This document shows, in pieces, positions 24,939-33,530 of a DNA stretch of 64,000 nt. This DNA is from Myxococcales bacterium. GTDB lineage: Bacteria; Myxococcota_A; Polyangia; Polyangiales; Polyangiaceae. Where the stretch lies: the NCBI GenBank assembly GCA_903642325.1, contig CAHJWM010000005.1, forward strand, positions 62,001 through 126,000, written 5' to 3'. Below the pieces are notes generated by a model that ran no database searches, was not told the DNA's origin, and saw only the letters and a list, made by a program, of their open reading frames with translations. Positions within the stretch are counted from its first letter, which is position 1; each line of letters opens with the position of its first letter. The position numbers were made by a program, and so were the translations under genes.

Positions 24939-25896
24939 CGAGACTGAAATAGCGTTCACCCGTGTCACACAGCATCGTGACCACGTTCTTGCCTTCGCCC
25001 AGCTCGCGCGCGACCTCGAGCGCCACCGCGACATTCGCGCCAGAACTAATACCGGCCAATAGGCCTTCACGCCGGGCCAGGTCGAGCTTGGTTTGGTAGG
25101 CGAGCTCGTCCGTCACGGTGCGCACTTGCTGCACCACGCTCGCGTCGTAATTCTTCGGGACGAACCCGGCGGCGATGCCCTGAATCTTGGAGGGCCCCCG
25201 CTCGCCGCGCGAGATCGTGGCGCAAGTTTCGGGCTCGACGGCGATCACCAAACACTCGGGGTACAGGTCGCGAAGCGCTCGCCCGACGCCGCTGATCGTT
25301 CCGCCGGTGCCGACCGCCGCCACGAACGCATGCACCGGTTCCTTACCCAAGGCGTGCACGATTTCACGCGAGGTAGCACCGAAGTGTGCCTCGGGGTTGG
25401 CTTGGTTTTCGAACTGGTGGGGCATGAACGAAAGCGGCGTTTCGCTAGCTATCTGGCGCGCTTTGGCGATAGCTCCCTCCATCTGCGCCTCCTCGGAGGT
25501 GAGCACTACTTCCGCGCCGAAGGATTGCAAGAGCTGACGGCGCTCGAGGCTCATGCTCGCGGGCATGGTGAGCACGCAGCGATAGCCGCGGCGCGCGCAG
25601 ACCAACGCAAGCCCGATGCCGGTATTGCCGCTGGTTGGCTCCACCACCACGCCGCCTGGTGACAACTTGCCGTCTTTTTCGGCGCGCTCGATCATCGCCA
25701 GGCAGATGCGGTCTTTGACCGAGCCGCCCGGATTCAACGCCTCCAATTTACCGAAAACGCGCGCACGCGGCGGAGGCCGGCCCAGCCGCCGCAGCTCGAC
25801 GAGCGGCGTATCGGCGATCAGATCGAGCACGCTGCCGTAGATGTGCGGATGCGTCGCCAGTGGCGGTAGGGCGGTCGATGATGGTTCAGATGACAT
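24919..25896 (-). CDS. cysK: Cysteine synthase A (O-acetylserine sulfhydrylase)
   Basis: PLP enzyme of 325 residues: PLP lysine Lys61 in NPGGSVKDR, substrate loop EPTSGNTGIGLA, MPASMSLERRQLL, and phosphate loop AVGTGGTISGVGR, with the conserved PHQFENQANPEAHFGAT. These are classical CysK features using free sulfide. It shares the operon with a second, CysM-type synthase, so the cell can use either free sulfide or carrier-bound sulfur. The ATG 25896 overlaps the regulator gene's end by 11 bases. Confidence 0.93.
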   Translation of the reverse strand: MSSEPSSTALPPLATHPHIYGSVLDLIADTPLVELRRLGRPPPRARVFGKLEALNPGGSVKDRICLAMIERAEKDGKLSPGGVVVEPTSGNTGIGLALVCARRGYRCVLTMPASMSLERRQLLQSFGAEVVLTSEEAQMEGAIAKARQIASETPLSFMPHQFENQANPEAHFGATSREIVHALGKEPVHAFVAAVGTGGTISGVGRALRDLYPECLVIAVEPETCATISRGERGPSKIQGIAAGFVPKNYDASVVQQVRTVTDELAYQTKLDLARREGLLAGISSGANVAVALEVARELGEGKNVVTMLCDTGERYFSLDEYFKP

Positions 25897-26347
25897 AGAC
25901 GTAGCGTTGCGCCCCTGGGCGTTTTAAACCTTGGTCTTCGGCTCGCGTGCAGATATCTGCGATCGTGATTGCGTCGAAGCAAGCCTCAACACGCGTCGAT
26001 AGGTCGCGAAACACGATCTCGGTTACGCGCCTACCGTCCTCCGAAGGCGGGCTACGTTTGGGGCTGGAATCGCGATCGCCGAGGCTGATCGGCCCTTCCA
26101 GCGCGCGCACCACGTCCCCTAGGCGGATTTCAACTGGGCGCCGCGACAAGCTGTACCCACCTTGGGGCCCTCGCTTCGAGCCGACGATGCCGGACCGCTT
26201 GAGGTCTTGGAAGATCTGTTCCAAGAAGCGCGGCGGGATGTGTTGGCGCTCGGCGATGTCTTTGACCTGGGTCGGCCGGCCTTCGTTATAAAAGGCGATA
26301 TCGAACAGCGCGCGCACGGCATAGCGGCCCTTGTTCGACAGCTTCAC
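25886..26347 (-). CDS. Rrf2-family regulator, CymR-like
   Basis: A 153-residue winged-helix regulator that starts with the family-typical KLSNKGRYAVRALFDIA and continues with IPPRFLEQIFQDLKRSGIV and GSKRGPQGGYSL (wing). The three-Cys cluster that binds the [2Fe-2S] centre in IscR is missing from the region around residues 90-110; only two Cys occur, near residues 130-143. That makes it resemble CymR, the cysteine-metabolism repressor, and its place as first gene of the cysteine operon supports that. The start is GTG 26347, which is fixed by the conserved N-terminus and lies only six bases after the -10 element. Confidence 0.88.
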   Translation of the reverse strand: MKLSNKGRYAVRALFDIAFYNEGRPTQVKDIAERQHIPPRFLEQIFQDLKRSGIVGSKRGPQGGYSLSRRPVEIRLGDVVRALEGPISLGDRDSSPKRSPPSEDGRRVTEIVFRDLSTRVEACFDAITIADICTRAEDQGLKRPGAQRYVYVI

Positions 26348-26353
26348 CTACTC

Positions 26354-26382
26354 GATATGCATTGGCACATCGGGTTTGTCAA
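26354..26382 (-). promoter_or_regulatory. Candidate promoter of the cysteine operon
   Basis: On the minus strand a perfect TTGACA (26382-26377) is followed after 17 bases by CATATC (26359-26354), a weak -10 that matches in 3 of 6. Only six bases separate it from the GTG of the Rrf2 gene, so transcription would begin at or next to the start codon and the mRNA would be leaderless or nearly so. Confidence 0.5.
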
Positions 26383-26548
26383 GAACACGACAACCTGGGT
26401 TTTACCCTGCATAAGTCGATGATTCCGCTGGTTAGGAACCTAGCCTCGAGCTCGAAACCGCCTCGGGGACGGAGCGATTGGTACTGCAACTGTAACAGTG
26501 TAGAAGCGCTCCGGCGTGCGATGCGTGCCCGCCGCAGAAGGATTTTCA

Positions 26549-27655
26549 ATGAAGAAGCTCGGATTTGCCGCGTGGTCTGTGATGGGTTTGCTCGGATGCG
26601 GGGCACGGGAGCCGGCAGTGGCGGCGCCGCCGGCTTCGCGGCCTGCGGCCACCGTCGCGCCCGTGCCAGCGCCGATACAAGTAAAAGCGGAGGCAAAGCC
26701 TCTGCCACCCACCGGGCCGCAGGTGACGGCGGCATTTCATGATCGGTGGGCCGCCTTCAACGCCAAAGACTTCACCCAGTTCCAGGCCATGTGGGCAGAC
26801 GGCGCAACGAGCGAAACCCTCGACATGGGCCCGCCCTTGGTTGGCGCCGCGATCATCGAGCAAGGCGTCAAGCCCTTTACCTCGGCGTTCCCCGACATCA
26901 GTGGTGAGGTCGAGCTCGCCTTGATCAACGGCAACGACGTCATGGGCATCGTGTTGATGCGCGGCACGCAGACCGGCACCTACGTTACGCCCATGGGTCC
27001 CGTGCCGGCGACCAACAAAAGGGTCGGATTTCTGGCGGCAAACAGCGTGCACTTCAATGACGAGCCCAAGATCGTGAAGGACATACTGGCCTACGATGGC
27101 GGCACGGTCGCAGGTCAGCTCGGGCTGATGCCGATGCCGCATCGCAAGGTGATCGTTGCCGGTTGGGCCGAGAAGCCCGTGGTCATCGCCAACGGCAGTG
27201 ACCTAGAAAAGGCCAACCTGGCCGCGGTCACGCAAGAGGTCGCCGCCTTCAACAGGCACGACGCCGCCGGCGCCCTGAGCACTGCCGCGGACGACATCGT
27301 GTTCGCCGAGATGTCCGCGCCCGCGGATCGCACGGGTCGGAAAGAGGCGATCAAGGGCCTGGAAGATTTGTTCAAGGCCTTTCCTGACGTCAAGCTCGAG
27401 CTAAAAACCATCTGGGGCGCTGGCGACTACGTGGTGCTGACCGGTACCTGGAGTGGCACGAATACCGGCGACTTGCCGGCCATGCACCTAAAGAAGACCG
27501 GCAAGTCGCTGTCGCTCGCTTACGTCGAAATCGACAAGTTGGTCGCGGGCAAGACCAAGAACATTTGGCTGTTCTCGAACGGCGCTGCGGCCGCGGCGCA
27601 ACTCGGCATGATACCGCCGCCCCGCCCGGTGAAAGCCACGCCTGCGACGAGATGA
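26549..27655 (+). CDS. Lipoprotein with two NTF2/SnoaL-like domains
   Basis: A 368-residue protein starting at ATG 26549 with GAAGGA eight bases upstream; the frame also runs to 26516 without a reason to use it. The lipobox is MGLLGC (Cys near residue 17). Two related domains follow a Pro/Ala linker: about residues 60-190 (FHDRWAAFNAKDFTQFQAMW, FPDISGEVELALING) and about 215-345 (VTQEVAAFNRHDAAGALSTA, FPDVKLELKTIW). Each matches SnoaL-like ester-cyclase/NTF2 folds. Bacterial secreted versions have no assigned reaction. It is divergent from the cysteine operon and monocistronic. Confidence 0.82.
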   Translation: MKKLGFAAWSVMGLLGCGAREPAVAAPPASRPAATVAPVPAPIQVKAEAKPLPPTGPQVTAAFHDRWAAFNAKDFTQFQAMWADGATSETLDMGPPLVGAAIIEQGVKPFTSAFPDISGEVELALINGNDVMGIVLMRGTQTGTYVTPMGPVPATNKRVGFLAANSVHFNDEPKIVKDILAYDGGTVAGQLGLMPMPHRKVIVAGWAEKPVVIANGSDLEKANLAAVTQEVAAFNRHDAAGALSTAADDIVFAEMSAPADRTGRKEAIKGLEDLFKAFPDVKLELKTIWGAGDYVVLTGTWSGTNTGDLPAMHLKKTGKSLSLAYVEIDKLVAGKTKNIWLFSNGAAAAAQLGMIPPPRPVKATPATR

Positions 27656-27728
27656 CTACGCGGAGCTTCAGCCTTGGATTGACAGTCAGGGCGGGCTCAG
27701 AGATTCGCCTACGCGCGCGCCCCAAAAA

Positions 27729-29108
27729 CTACGCAGCCGGCAGCAGTGCCGGGGTTGGCTCGCGCGCGAGCCGTCGCCGCGAGGCGCGGGCGGCGGGTAA
27801 CCAGAGCCCGCGCCGCAGTCGCCACCAGAAGACACATGCCTGCACCGTGATGTCCACGGTGAGTGCGAGCCAGCCGCCAACCGCGCCCAGGCCATGACGA
27901 ATGCCCAGAAACCACGTCAGCGCCGGCACGAATAGCCAGCCAGAGCAGATCGCGAGTGCGGCCGGCACGCGAACGTCTCCCGTCCCACGCAGGACGGAGC
28001 GCGCCACGATGTTCGCGGCGTCGAAGAGCTGAAAACTGGCCGCTACGTACAGGAGGTGCACGCCGACCCGTTGCACGTGCCTGTCGCTGGTGAACAACGT
28101 CAGCAGGGGCACGGCGCCGGCGACGAATAGCGCCGCACACAATGCCGCGTAGCAGCTTGCCAACAGCAGCGCGTTTTTGGCTACTCTCGGCACCCGCCGG
28201 TCATCGTTGGCGCCCACGGCTTGGCCGGCCAAAACGGATGCGGCCTCACCGATGGATACGGCGGGCATGAAAGCAAAATGCAGGATTTGCAAGGCGACCT
28301 GATGTGCGGCCAAATCGACCTCGCTCATGCGCGCGATCAGTAGAACCAATGCGGAGAAGGCCGCGACCCCTAGCAAAAACTCACTGCCCGTCGGCACACC
28401 GATTCGGAGAACGTCGAGCACGTGATGCAAACGCGTACCGCGCAGCCCGAGCCCTTGAGGCGCTTGAATGCGCAGCAGCCAGATGAGCTCCACGAATTGC
28501 ACGAAGAGCGTGGCATAGGCCGCGCCGGCGATGCCCAGACCTGCCTTGAAGATCAGCGCGTAGTTCAGCGGAATGTGCAGAAAGTTCGTGAACAGGGCGG
28601 CGTACATGGGTGAGCGAGCATCGCCGAAGCCGTAACGAGCTTCGCGGATGGCGCCGCTCGAGAGGACGACCGGCGCGCCCAGCAAGCGCAGCGACATGTA
28701 CGTATGCGCGACCCGGCCTGCCTCGGGGCTCGCAGAAAACCGCGGCAAAAAGTGGGCAATTGGCAGACCAATGGCGAGTGACAGCGCGCTGAGCAGCAGC
28801 GCTGCGTACAAGCCCGCGCCCAGGAAAGGCAATACGCCCGCCCGCTCGCCGGACCCGATACCTTGAGACACGAGTACCTTCACCGCGCGCAGTAACCCAA
28901 AGCCAAAACAGATCACCGTCCACAGCGCGATCCCGCCGAGCCCAACGCCAGCCAGCGCGGCGGGGCCGAGCCGTCCTACGAACGCGGTGTCCACGACCGT
29001 CATCACCGTGAACGACAACGTCGAGACGGTGATCGGCCAAGCCAGCGCGACTAGCTCGCGGAAGAGTGAGCCCTTGGAGAATGGATGAAAAGTGTGCAGA
29101 GCAGCCAC
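27729..29108 (-). CDS. MATE-family efflux transporter
   Basis: An inner-membrane antiporter of about 459 residues with 12 hydrophobic segments in two halves. Family motifs are FTVMTVVDTAFVGRLGPAAL, the LAGVGLGG helix and the second-half repeat SIGEAASVLAGQAVGANDDR. The start is GTG 29108, with GAGG five bases upstream. Family members export cationic drugs, metabolites or siderophores using Na+ or H+; no substrate clue is nearby. A rho-independent terminator lies just upstream, so it is expressed separately from the acyl-CoA synthetase operon. Confidence 0.9.
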   Translation of the reverse strand: MAALHTFHPFSKGSLFRELVALAWPITVSTLSFTVMTVVDTAFVGRLGPAALAGVGLGGIALWTVICFGFGLLRAVKVLVSQGIGSGERAGVLPFLGAGLYAALLLSALSLAIGLPIAHFLPRFSASPEAGRVAHTYMSLRLLGAPVVLSSGAIREARYGFGDARSPMYAALFTNFLHIPLNYALIFKAGLGIAGAAYATLFVQFVELIWLLRIQAPQGLGLRGTRLHHVLDVLRIGVPTGSEFLLGVAAFSALVLLIARMSEVDLAAHQVALQILHFAFMPAVSIGEAASVLAGQAVGANDDRRVPRVAKNALLLASCYAALCAALFVAGAVPLLTLFTSDRHVQRVGVHLLYVAASFQLFDAANIVARSVLRGTGDVRVPAALAICSGWLFVPALTWFLGIRHGLGAVGGWLALTVDITVQACVFWWRLRRGLWLPAARASRRRLAREPTPALLPAA

Positions 29109-29148
29109 AGAAACCTCACGACAGACGGTAAACACCGGCCAAAAACGC

Positions 29149-29182
29149 AAAAAAGCCGCGGAACCTTGCGGCGCCGCGGCTT
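29149..29182 (-). terminator. Rho-independent terminator of the fadD/small-ORF transcript
   Basis: Read on the minus strand, a perfect 9-bp stem AAGCCGCGG / CCGCGGCTT with a 12-base loop is followed by a run of Ts (six including the stem end, then GCG and five more Ts). It lies 24 bases after the stop of the 33-codon ORF and just before the MATE gene, so it closes the operon made of the acyl-CoA synthetase and two tiny ORFs. Confidence 0.85.
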
Positions 29183-29205
29183 AGCGAACCGAAGAGCGCG
29201 TTTGC

Positions 29206-29307
29206 TTAGCTCTCGTTCCACTTCCGCATCGCCGTGCGAGCGAATGCAATCGGCCGGCGCGCGGCACGGCTAGACATGTTTTGCATCGGGTGCATTCGGC
29301 TACTCAT
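29206..29307 (-). CDS. Small basic protein of 33 residues, unknown
   Basis: An ORF too short for ordinary calling, but well framed: ATG 29307 with GGAG six bases upstream, stop TAA 29206, terminator right behind. The product begins MSSRMHPMQNMSSRAARRPI and ends AFARTAMRKWNES; it has five Met and seven Arg/Lys, with one Trp near the end. It follows a 24-codon ORF by 11 bases. I know no family. Options are a small structural or ribosome-associated protein, a membrane-active peptide, or a regulatory leader; none is supported beyond its charge and setting. Confidence 0.55.
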   Translation of the reverse strand: MSSRMHPMQNMSSRAARRPIAFARTAMRKWNES

Positions 29308-29318
29308 GGTTTACTCCG

Positions 29319-29393
29319 TCAGTTGCGGCGGCGGGCGTGGCTCCGCTTGCCCCAACGACGGCTAACCTTCGCATGGGTGTTTGCGATCGTCAA
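29319..29393 (-). CDS. Small Arg-rich protein of 24 residues, unknown
   Basis: An ORF starting at TTG 29393, four bases after the acyl-CoA synthetase stop, with AAAGG eight bases upstream. Its C-terminus reads AKVSRRWGKRSHARRRN: six Arg, two Lys and two His in 24 residues. The composition and size recall tiny ribosomal proteins such as Thx or bL37, but there is no real sequence match that I can claim. TTG as start and the short length keep confidence low; the tight spacing on both sides is what supports it. Confidence 0.35.
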   Translation of the reverse strand: MTIANTHAKVSRRWGKRSHARRRN

Positions 29394-29397
29394 GACG

Positions 29398-31173
29398 TCA
29401 GCCTTTGGCGCCCGCGTACAGGCCCTCCAGAATCGGCAGGTAGCGATCGAGGACGAGCTTTCTCCGCACCTTCAGGGAAGGCGTGAGGAGCCCATTTTCC
29501 AGGGTAAAGTCCTCGCAAATGAGCCGAAAGGCTTTCGGCTTTTCGTATCCGCGAAAGGCCTGTGCACGCATTTTCAGCTCGGCCTCGAACAGCTCTTTTA
29601 CCGCTGGGTCGCTAGTGATGTTTTGGATGACGACACCTTTTTCGTGAGCCCAGCGCGTGATTGCTGGCTCGTCGATCACCAAGAGTGCAACGTTGAATGG
29701 GCGGTTCAGTCCGTACAGGAACGCATTGGCGATGTACGGCGAGAGCTTGAGCTGCTCCTCGAGGGGCGAGGGCACGACGTATCTGCCATTCTCGAGCTTG
29801 TACTGCTCTTTGATGCGGCCGGTGATGTGCAGGTAGCCGTCCTCGTCGATGAAGCCCATGTCTCCGGTGCGCAGGCCGCCGTTCGGCTGCAGCATTTCAC
29901 GCTGTTCTTGCTCGCGGTGGTGATAGCCGTGCATCACGTTGTCGCCGTAGACCACGACTTCACCGTTTTTCTCGTCGCCGGTGGCCCCGCGGTCAATCTC
30001 GATCCGGACGCCCGGCAGCGCCTTGCCTACGGTCCCGAGACGCGCTCCATTCGGGCAATTGGTGCTCACGACCGGGCTTGCTTCCGTGAGGCCATATCCC
30101 TCGTACACCGAGATGCCGAGTGCATCCACGAACTCCGCCACTTCTCGGGCCAAGGCGGCACTGCCGCTGACGGAGAAGCGCAGCCGGCCCCCGAAGCGAC
30201 CGCGCACTTTGGAGAAGATCAGCTTGTCCGCGACCGCCAAGGCCAGACCTTGACCGAGCGTCAATACCTCACCGCGCTTTTTCTGGGCGGCGGCGCGAAT
30301 ACCAGTACGAAACAAAGACTGAATGAGCTTCGGTCGTTCGAGCATCTGCCGATTCACCACGTCGTAGATGCGGTTGAAAATGCGCGGCACCGCGATCAAA
30401 ATCGTGGGCTTCACCTCGGCCAAGTTCGCCACCAGGTTTGCCACCTCGTCATTCAGCGCCATGGCAGAGCCCGAGCTGAACAACATGTGTAGCTCCGCGG
30501 TTTGGCCGAACGCATGCGCCCACGGCAAAAAAGCCAGCGAGCGATCGGTGGGTCTGAGCTTGAACAGCTCACCACAGGCGGTCACGTTGCTGGCGATGTT
30601 CTTGTGCGTCAGCACCACCCCTTTGGGCTGCCCGGTCGTGCCCGAAGTATAAATATAGCAAGCGGGCTGCTCGGGCGACGGGTGTTCGACAGGCTGCGGC
30701 GCCGCGCGCCCCGTCGCCAACAATTTTTCGTACGAACGCGCGTCCTCCGGCGGGAGCTCGAGCCCGATCACCGCCTTCAGATTCGGCAGCCGCTCGCGGA
30801 TCGACTCCATCTTTCCCAGCACTTGGTCCGTCGAAACAAGCAAGACTTTGGCCTCACAATCGGCGAGGATGAACGCCCAATCTTCCAGTGGCTGCTGCTC
30901 GTACATGGGCACGAAGGTCGCGCTCAGCCCAAATACCGCGTACGCGGCCGCTGCCCACTCGACGCGGTTGTGCGCGATCATTGCCACGCGATCGCCCTCG
31001 GCAACGCCAAGGCCCGCGAGCCCCGCTCGCAGCGCGTCCACCACGACCGCAAACTCGGCGTAGGTGATCCACTGCCAGCCCCCGGCGGCCTTCGTGCCGA
31101 ACAATTCGCGCGGCCCGTGCCGCTCCGTACTCCGCTCCCACAGCTCGACCAGGGTCGAAAAATTCGCGCTCAT
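29398..31173 (-). CDS. Long-chain acyl-CoA synthetase (AMP-forming)
   Basis: Adenylate-forming enzyme of 591 residues that activates fatty acids to CoA thioesters. It has the P-loop YTSGTTGQPKGVVLTH, the linker YGLTEASPVVS, GLRTGDMGFIDEDGYLHITG, and the C-terminal GRIKEQYKLENGRYV with PSPLEEQL. Size and the FLPWAHAFGQT gate segment fit long-chain FadD/FAA-type enzymes (FadD15-like). ATG 31173 is preferred over a longer frame at 31218 because GAGGATCG precedes it. Two tiny ORFs and a terminator follow. It is divergent from miaB. Confidence 0.92.
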   Translation of the reverse strand: MSANFSTLVELWERSTERHGPRELFGTKAAGGWQWITYAEFAVVVDALRAGLAGLGVAEGDRVAMIAHNRVEWAAAAYAVFGLSATFVPMYEQQPLEDWAFILADCEAKVLLVSTDQVLGKMESIRERLPNLKAVIGLELPPEDARSYEKLLATGRAAPQPVEHPSPEQPACYIYTSGTTGQPKGVVLTHKNIASNVTACGELFKLRPTDRSLAFLPWAHAFGQTAELHMLFSSGSAMALNDEVANLVANLAEVKPTILIAVPRIFNRIYDVVNRQMLERPKLIQSLFRTGIRAAAQKKRGEVLTLGQGLALAVADKLIFSKVRGRFGGRLRFSVSGSAALAREVAEFVDALGISVYEGYGLTEASPVVSTNCPNGARLGTVGKALPGVRIEIDRGATGDEKNGEVVVYGDNVMHGYHHREQEQREMLQPNGGLRTGDMGFIDEDGYLHITGRIKEQYKLENGRYVVPSPLEEQLKLSPYIANAFLYGLNRPFNVALLVIDEPAITRWAHEKGVVIQNITSDPAVKELFEAELKMRAQAFRGYEKPKAFRLICEDFTLENGLLTPSLKVRRKLVLDRYLPILEGLYAGAKG

Positions 31174-31316
31174 TCTGGGCGATCCTCTATCAGACGGGGT
31201 GACGGCAGGGAAATGCACGGGTGAAGCGCGGACGGGGAATCAATGGCGCCTACCGCCTTTCGCCGCCGGTGTTAACCTGCGGCCTTCGAGTACGAGCGAT
31301 ACGAGTCGAACGAACC

Positions 31317-32789
31317 ATGCCCGCCTTCACCCTCGTCACCTTCGGCTGCCAGATGAACCAGCACGACTCCGATCGCATCGGCGAGGTGCTGCGGGGCATC
31401 GGTTACGAGGAGGTGGCCGAGCCCGTGCATGCGGATCTCATTGTGCTGAACACCTGCAGTATCCGCGAGAAGGCCGAACAAAAGCTACGCAGTGAGGTGG
31501 GGCGGCTCGGCCTCTTGAAGCAGCGCAAACCCGGGCTGGTGATCGGCGTGGCGGGCTGCATGGCGCAGCAGGAGGGCGAGCGCTTGGCCCGCCGCATGCC
31601 GCAGATCGATTTCATGCTCGGGCCAGACAATATCTTGGAGCTGCCCCGAATTTTGGCGGAGGTGGAGCTCGGCGCCCCGCCCCCCATTCGCACCGTCTTC
31701 GACTTGAACGCGCCGACATTTTTGAGCGCGCTCGCCGAGCCGGGTCGGACTGGCGCGACCGCGTTCGTGACCGTGATGAAGGGCTGCGACGAGCGCTGCA
31801 CCTACTGCGTGGTCCCGAACACGCGCGGACCAGAGCGTTATCGCGCGGCAAGTGACATCATCGACGAAATACGTCGTCTGGTCGTCGCCGGGGTGCGAGA
31901 AGTCACCCTGCTCGGGCAGACCGTCAATAGCTACCGCGATCCCGCGGGTTCGCTCGCGCTCGCGCCGGGGGCAGGGGAGACCCACTTCGAGCACACCCGG
32001 CGCGCCGCTGCTTTGCAGGACGAAAGCGAATTTCCCGCGCTGCTACGCGATATTTGCGAGCGTGTACCGGACCTTGCGCGGCTCCGTTACACGAGCCCGC
32101 ATCCACGGCACCTGACCTGGTCCTTGATCTTGGCGCACCGCGACCTTTCCGCGCTCGCCCGCCACGTGCACATGCCCGTGCAATCCGGCAGCGATCGAGT
32201 GCTCAAACGCATGCTGCGCCGGTATTCGATCGCCGAGTACGAAGAACGCGCAACGGCCCTGCGCAGCGCCGTCCCCGGGCTGACCCTTTCGACCGACGTG
32301 ATCGTCGGCTTTCCCGGTGAAACGCGGGCAGATTTCGAAGCCACTTTGGGCTTGGCCGAACGCGTGCGCTTCTCGGGCTTCTTCGGCTTCACCTATTCGG
32401 AGCGCCCCAACACCCCGGCCCTCAAGCTCCCCGATGACGTGCCCGAGCTCGAGAAGCGCGCGCGCCTCGAGGAGATCTTCGCGCTTACGGATCGCCACCG
32501 CCGCGAGCACCTGCAGTCCTTGGTCGGCCAAAATGAACGCGTGCTCGGCGAGCGGCGCGGCAAGAATGGCGACTTCATGGGCCGCAGCGAGCAAAACGAG
32601 ATCGTCCACTTCGCCTTCGAGGGCGACGCCATTGCTCAGATGCTGCCCGTGACCATCACGGAGGCGTACGACAACTCCCTACGTGGCGTCGTGCAAGCCG
32701 GCTTCACCGGATTGCCTCGCGCAAGTATGATCGGCAAGGCGCCGAGCCGGACCGTCCGCCGCGCACTGCCCGTCGTCAGTGGTGCGTAA
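31317..32789 (+). CDS. miaB: tRNA-2-methylthio-N6-dimethylallyladenosine synthase
   Basis: Radical-SAM methylthiotransferase of 490 residues acting on i6A37 of tRNAs. The N-terminal UPF0004 domain carries the auxiliary cluster cysteines in TFGCQMNQHD (Cys11), LNTCSIREKA (Cys46) and AGCMAQQ; the radical-SAM cluster is GCDERCTYCVVP. QSGSDRVLKRMLRRY and TDVIVGFPGET are present, and a C-terminal TRAM domain ends the protein. CSIREKAEQK separates MiaB from RimO and MtaB. ATG 31317 is chosen over an upstream frame at 31221 that has a non-conserved extension. The carbonic anhydrase gene starts directly after its stop (TAAATG). Confidence 0.96.
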   Translation: MPAFTLVTFGCQMNQHDSDRIGEVLRGIGYEEVAEPVHADLIVLNTCSIREKAEQKLRSEVGRLGLLKQRKPGLVIGVAGCMAQQEGERLARRMPQIDFMLGPDNILELPRILAEVELGAPPPIRTVFDLNAPTFLSALAEPGRTGATAFVTVMKGCDERCTYCVVPNTRGPERYRAASDIIDEIRRLVVAGVREVTLLGQTVNSYRDPAGSLALAPGAGETHFEHTRRAAALQDESEFPALLRDICERVPDLARLRYTSPHPRHLTWSLILAHRDLSALARHVHMPVQSGSDRVLKRMLRRYSIAEYEERATALRSAVPGLTLSTDVIVGFPGETRADFEATLGLAERVRFSGFFGFTYSERPNTPALKLPDDVPELEKRARLEEIFALTDRHRREHLQSLVGQNERVLGERRGKNGDFMGRSEQNEIVHFAFEGDAIAQMLPVTITEAYDNSLRGVVQAGFTGLPRASMIGKAPSRTVRRALPVVSGA

Positions 32790-33323
32790 ATGGGGGAAAT
32801 CGTTCGGCCGTTCCAAGGGGTTTTCCCAAAAATCGCGTCGAGCGCGTTCATCGCCGACACGGCGCGCGTGATCGGGGACGTCGAGATCGGTGAGGCGGCG
32901 AGCATCTGGTATGGCAGCGTGCTGCGCGGCGATGTCGGGGCCATCCGCATCGGCGCCCGCTCCAACATTCAAGATCTGTCGATGCTTCATATGTCCCTCG
33001 GCATCTCGAATACGGTGGTCGGTGAAGACGTCACCGTGGGCCACGGGGTCATCATTCACGGCGCCGTCATCGGCAACGGAGCGCTGATCGGCATGGGCAG
33101 CATCCTGCTCGACAACTGCGAGATCGGCGAAGAGTCCCTGATCGGGGCCGGCACCGTCGTCACCGCCGGCACACGAGTCCCCGCGCGCTCCCTGGTCCTC
33201 GGCCAGCCCGGCAAAGTCGTACGCAGCCTGCGGGGCAGCGAGGCCGAGCAAGGCCGCTTGCTCGCCGCCCGCTACATCGAGGTCGCCAAAGCGCATCGTC
33301 TGAGCGCGCCTCCGGAGCCGTGA
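32790..33323 (+). CDS. Gamma carbonic anhydrase-like protein
   Basis: A left-handed beta-helix protein of 177 residues built from hexapeptide repeats. The three zinc histidines of the family are His67 (SMLHMS), His85 and His90 (VGHGVIIHG). Members of this bacterial subgroup (YrdA/PaaY/CaiE-like) often show weak or no carbonic anhydrase activity, so the reaction is uncertain. Its ATG directly follows the miaB stop, so the two are co-transcribed. Confidence 0.88.
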   Translation: MGEIVRPFQGVFPKIASSAFIADTARVIGDVEIGEAASIWYGSVLRGDVGAIRIGARSNIQDLSMLHMSLGISNTVVGEDVTVGHGVIIHGAVIGNGALIGMGSILLDNCEIGEESLIGAGTVVTAGTRVPARSLVLGQPGKVVRSLRGSEAEQGRLLAARYIEVAKAHRLSAPPEP

Positions 33324-33530
33324 GCGTCGGCGCGCGCACGTGGACCTTTCCGAGCTCGAGTCGAATCTTCGGCAGCTCGAGATAAGAGGGGCGCTCGAGA
33401 TCCAGCCACGCACCTCGGAGCCCGAGGAGTGCCGCCCGCTCACCGTTCCTTGCGCGCCGAGCACCCTCGCATGAAGGCCCGCGTCGGGACTTTGCTCCTG
33501 GGGTCGGGCCAAGCCAGATCACGAAACGCC
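33324..33530. other. Intergenic stretch between the carbonic anhydrase and thiS genes
   Basis: About 207 bp between convergent genes. One minus-strand frame contains a protein-like run (LERPSYLELPKIRLELGKVH), which could be a remnant of a gene, but the frame continues antisense into the carbonic anhydrase gene and I cannot support a feature. No hairpin with a T tract was seen. Confidence 0.4.

Noticed and set aside
33160-33522. Minus-strand ORF with protein-like segment between thiS and the carbonic anhydrase gene
   Set aside because: More than half is antisense to the conserved carbonic anhydrase gene and no start with a ribosome site is seen; at most a remnant.
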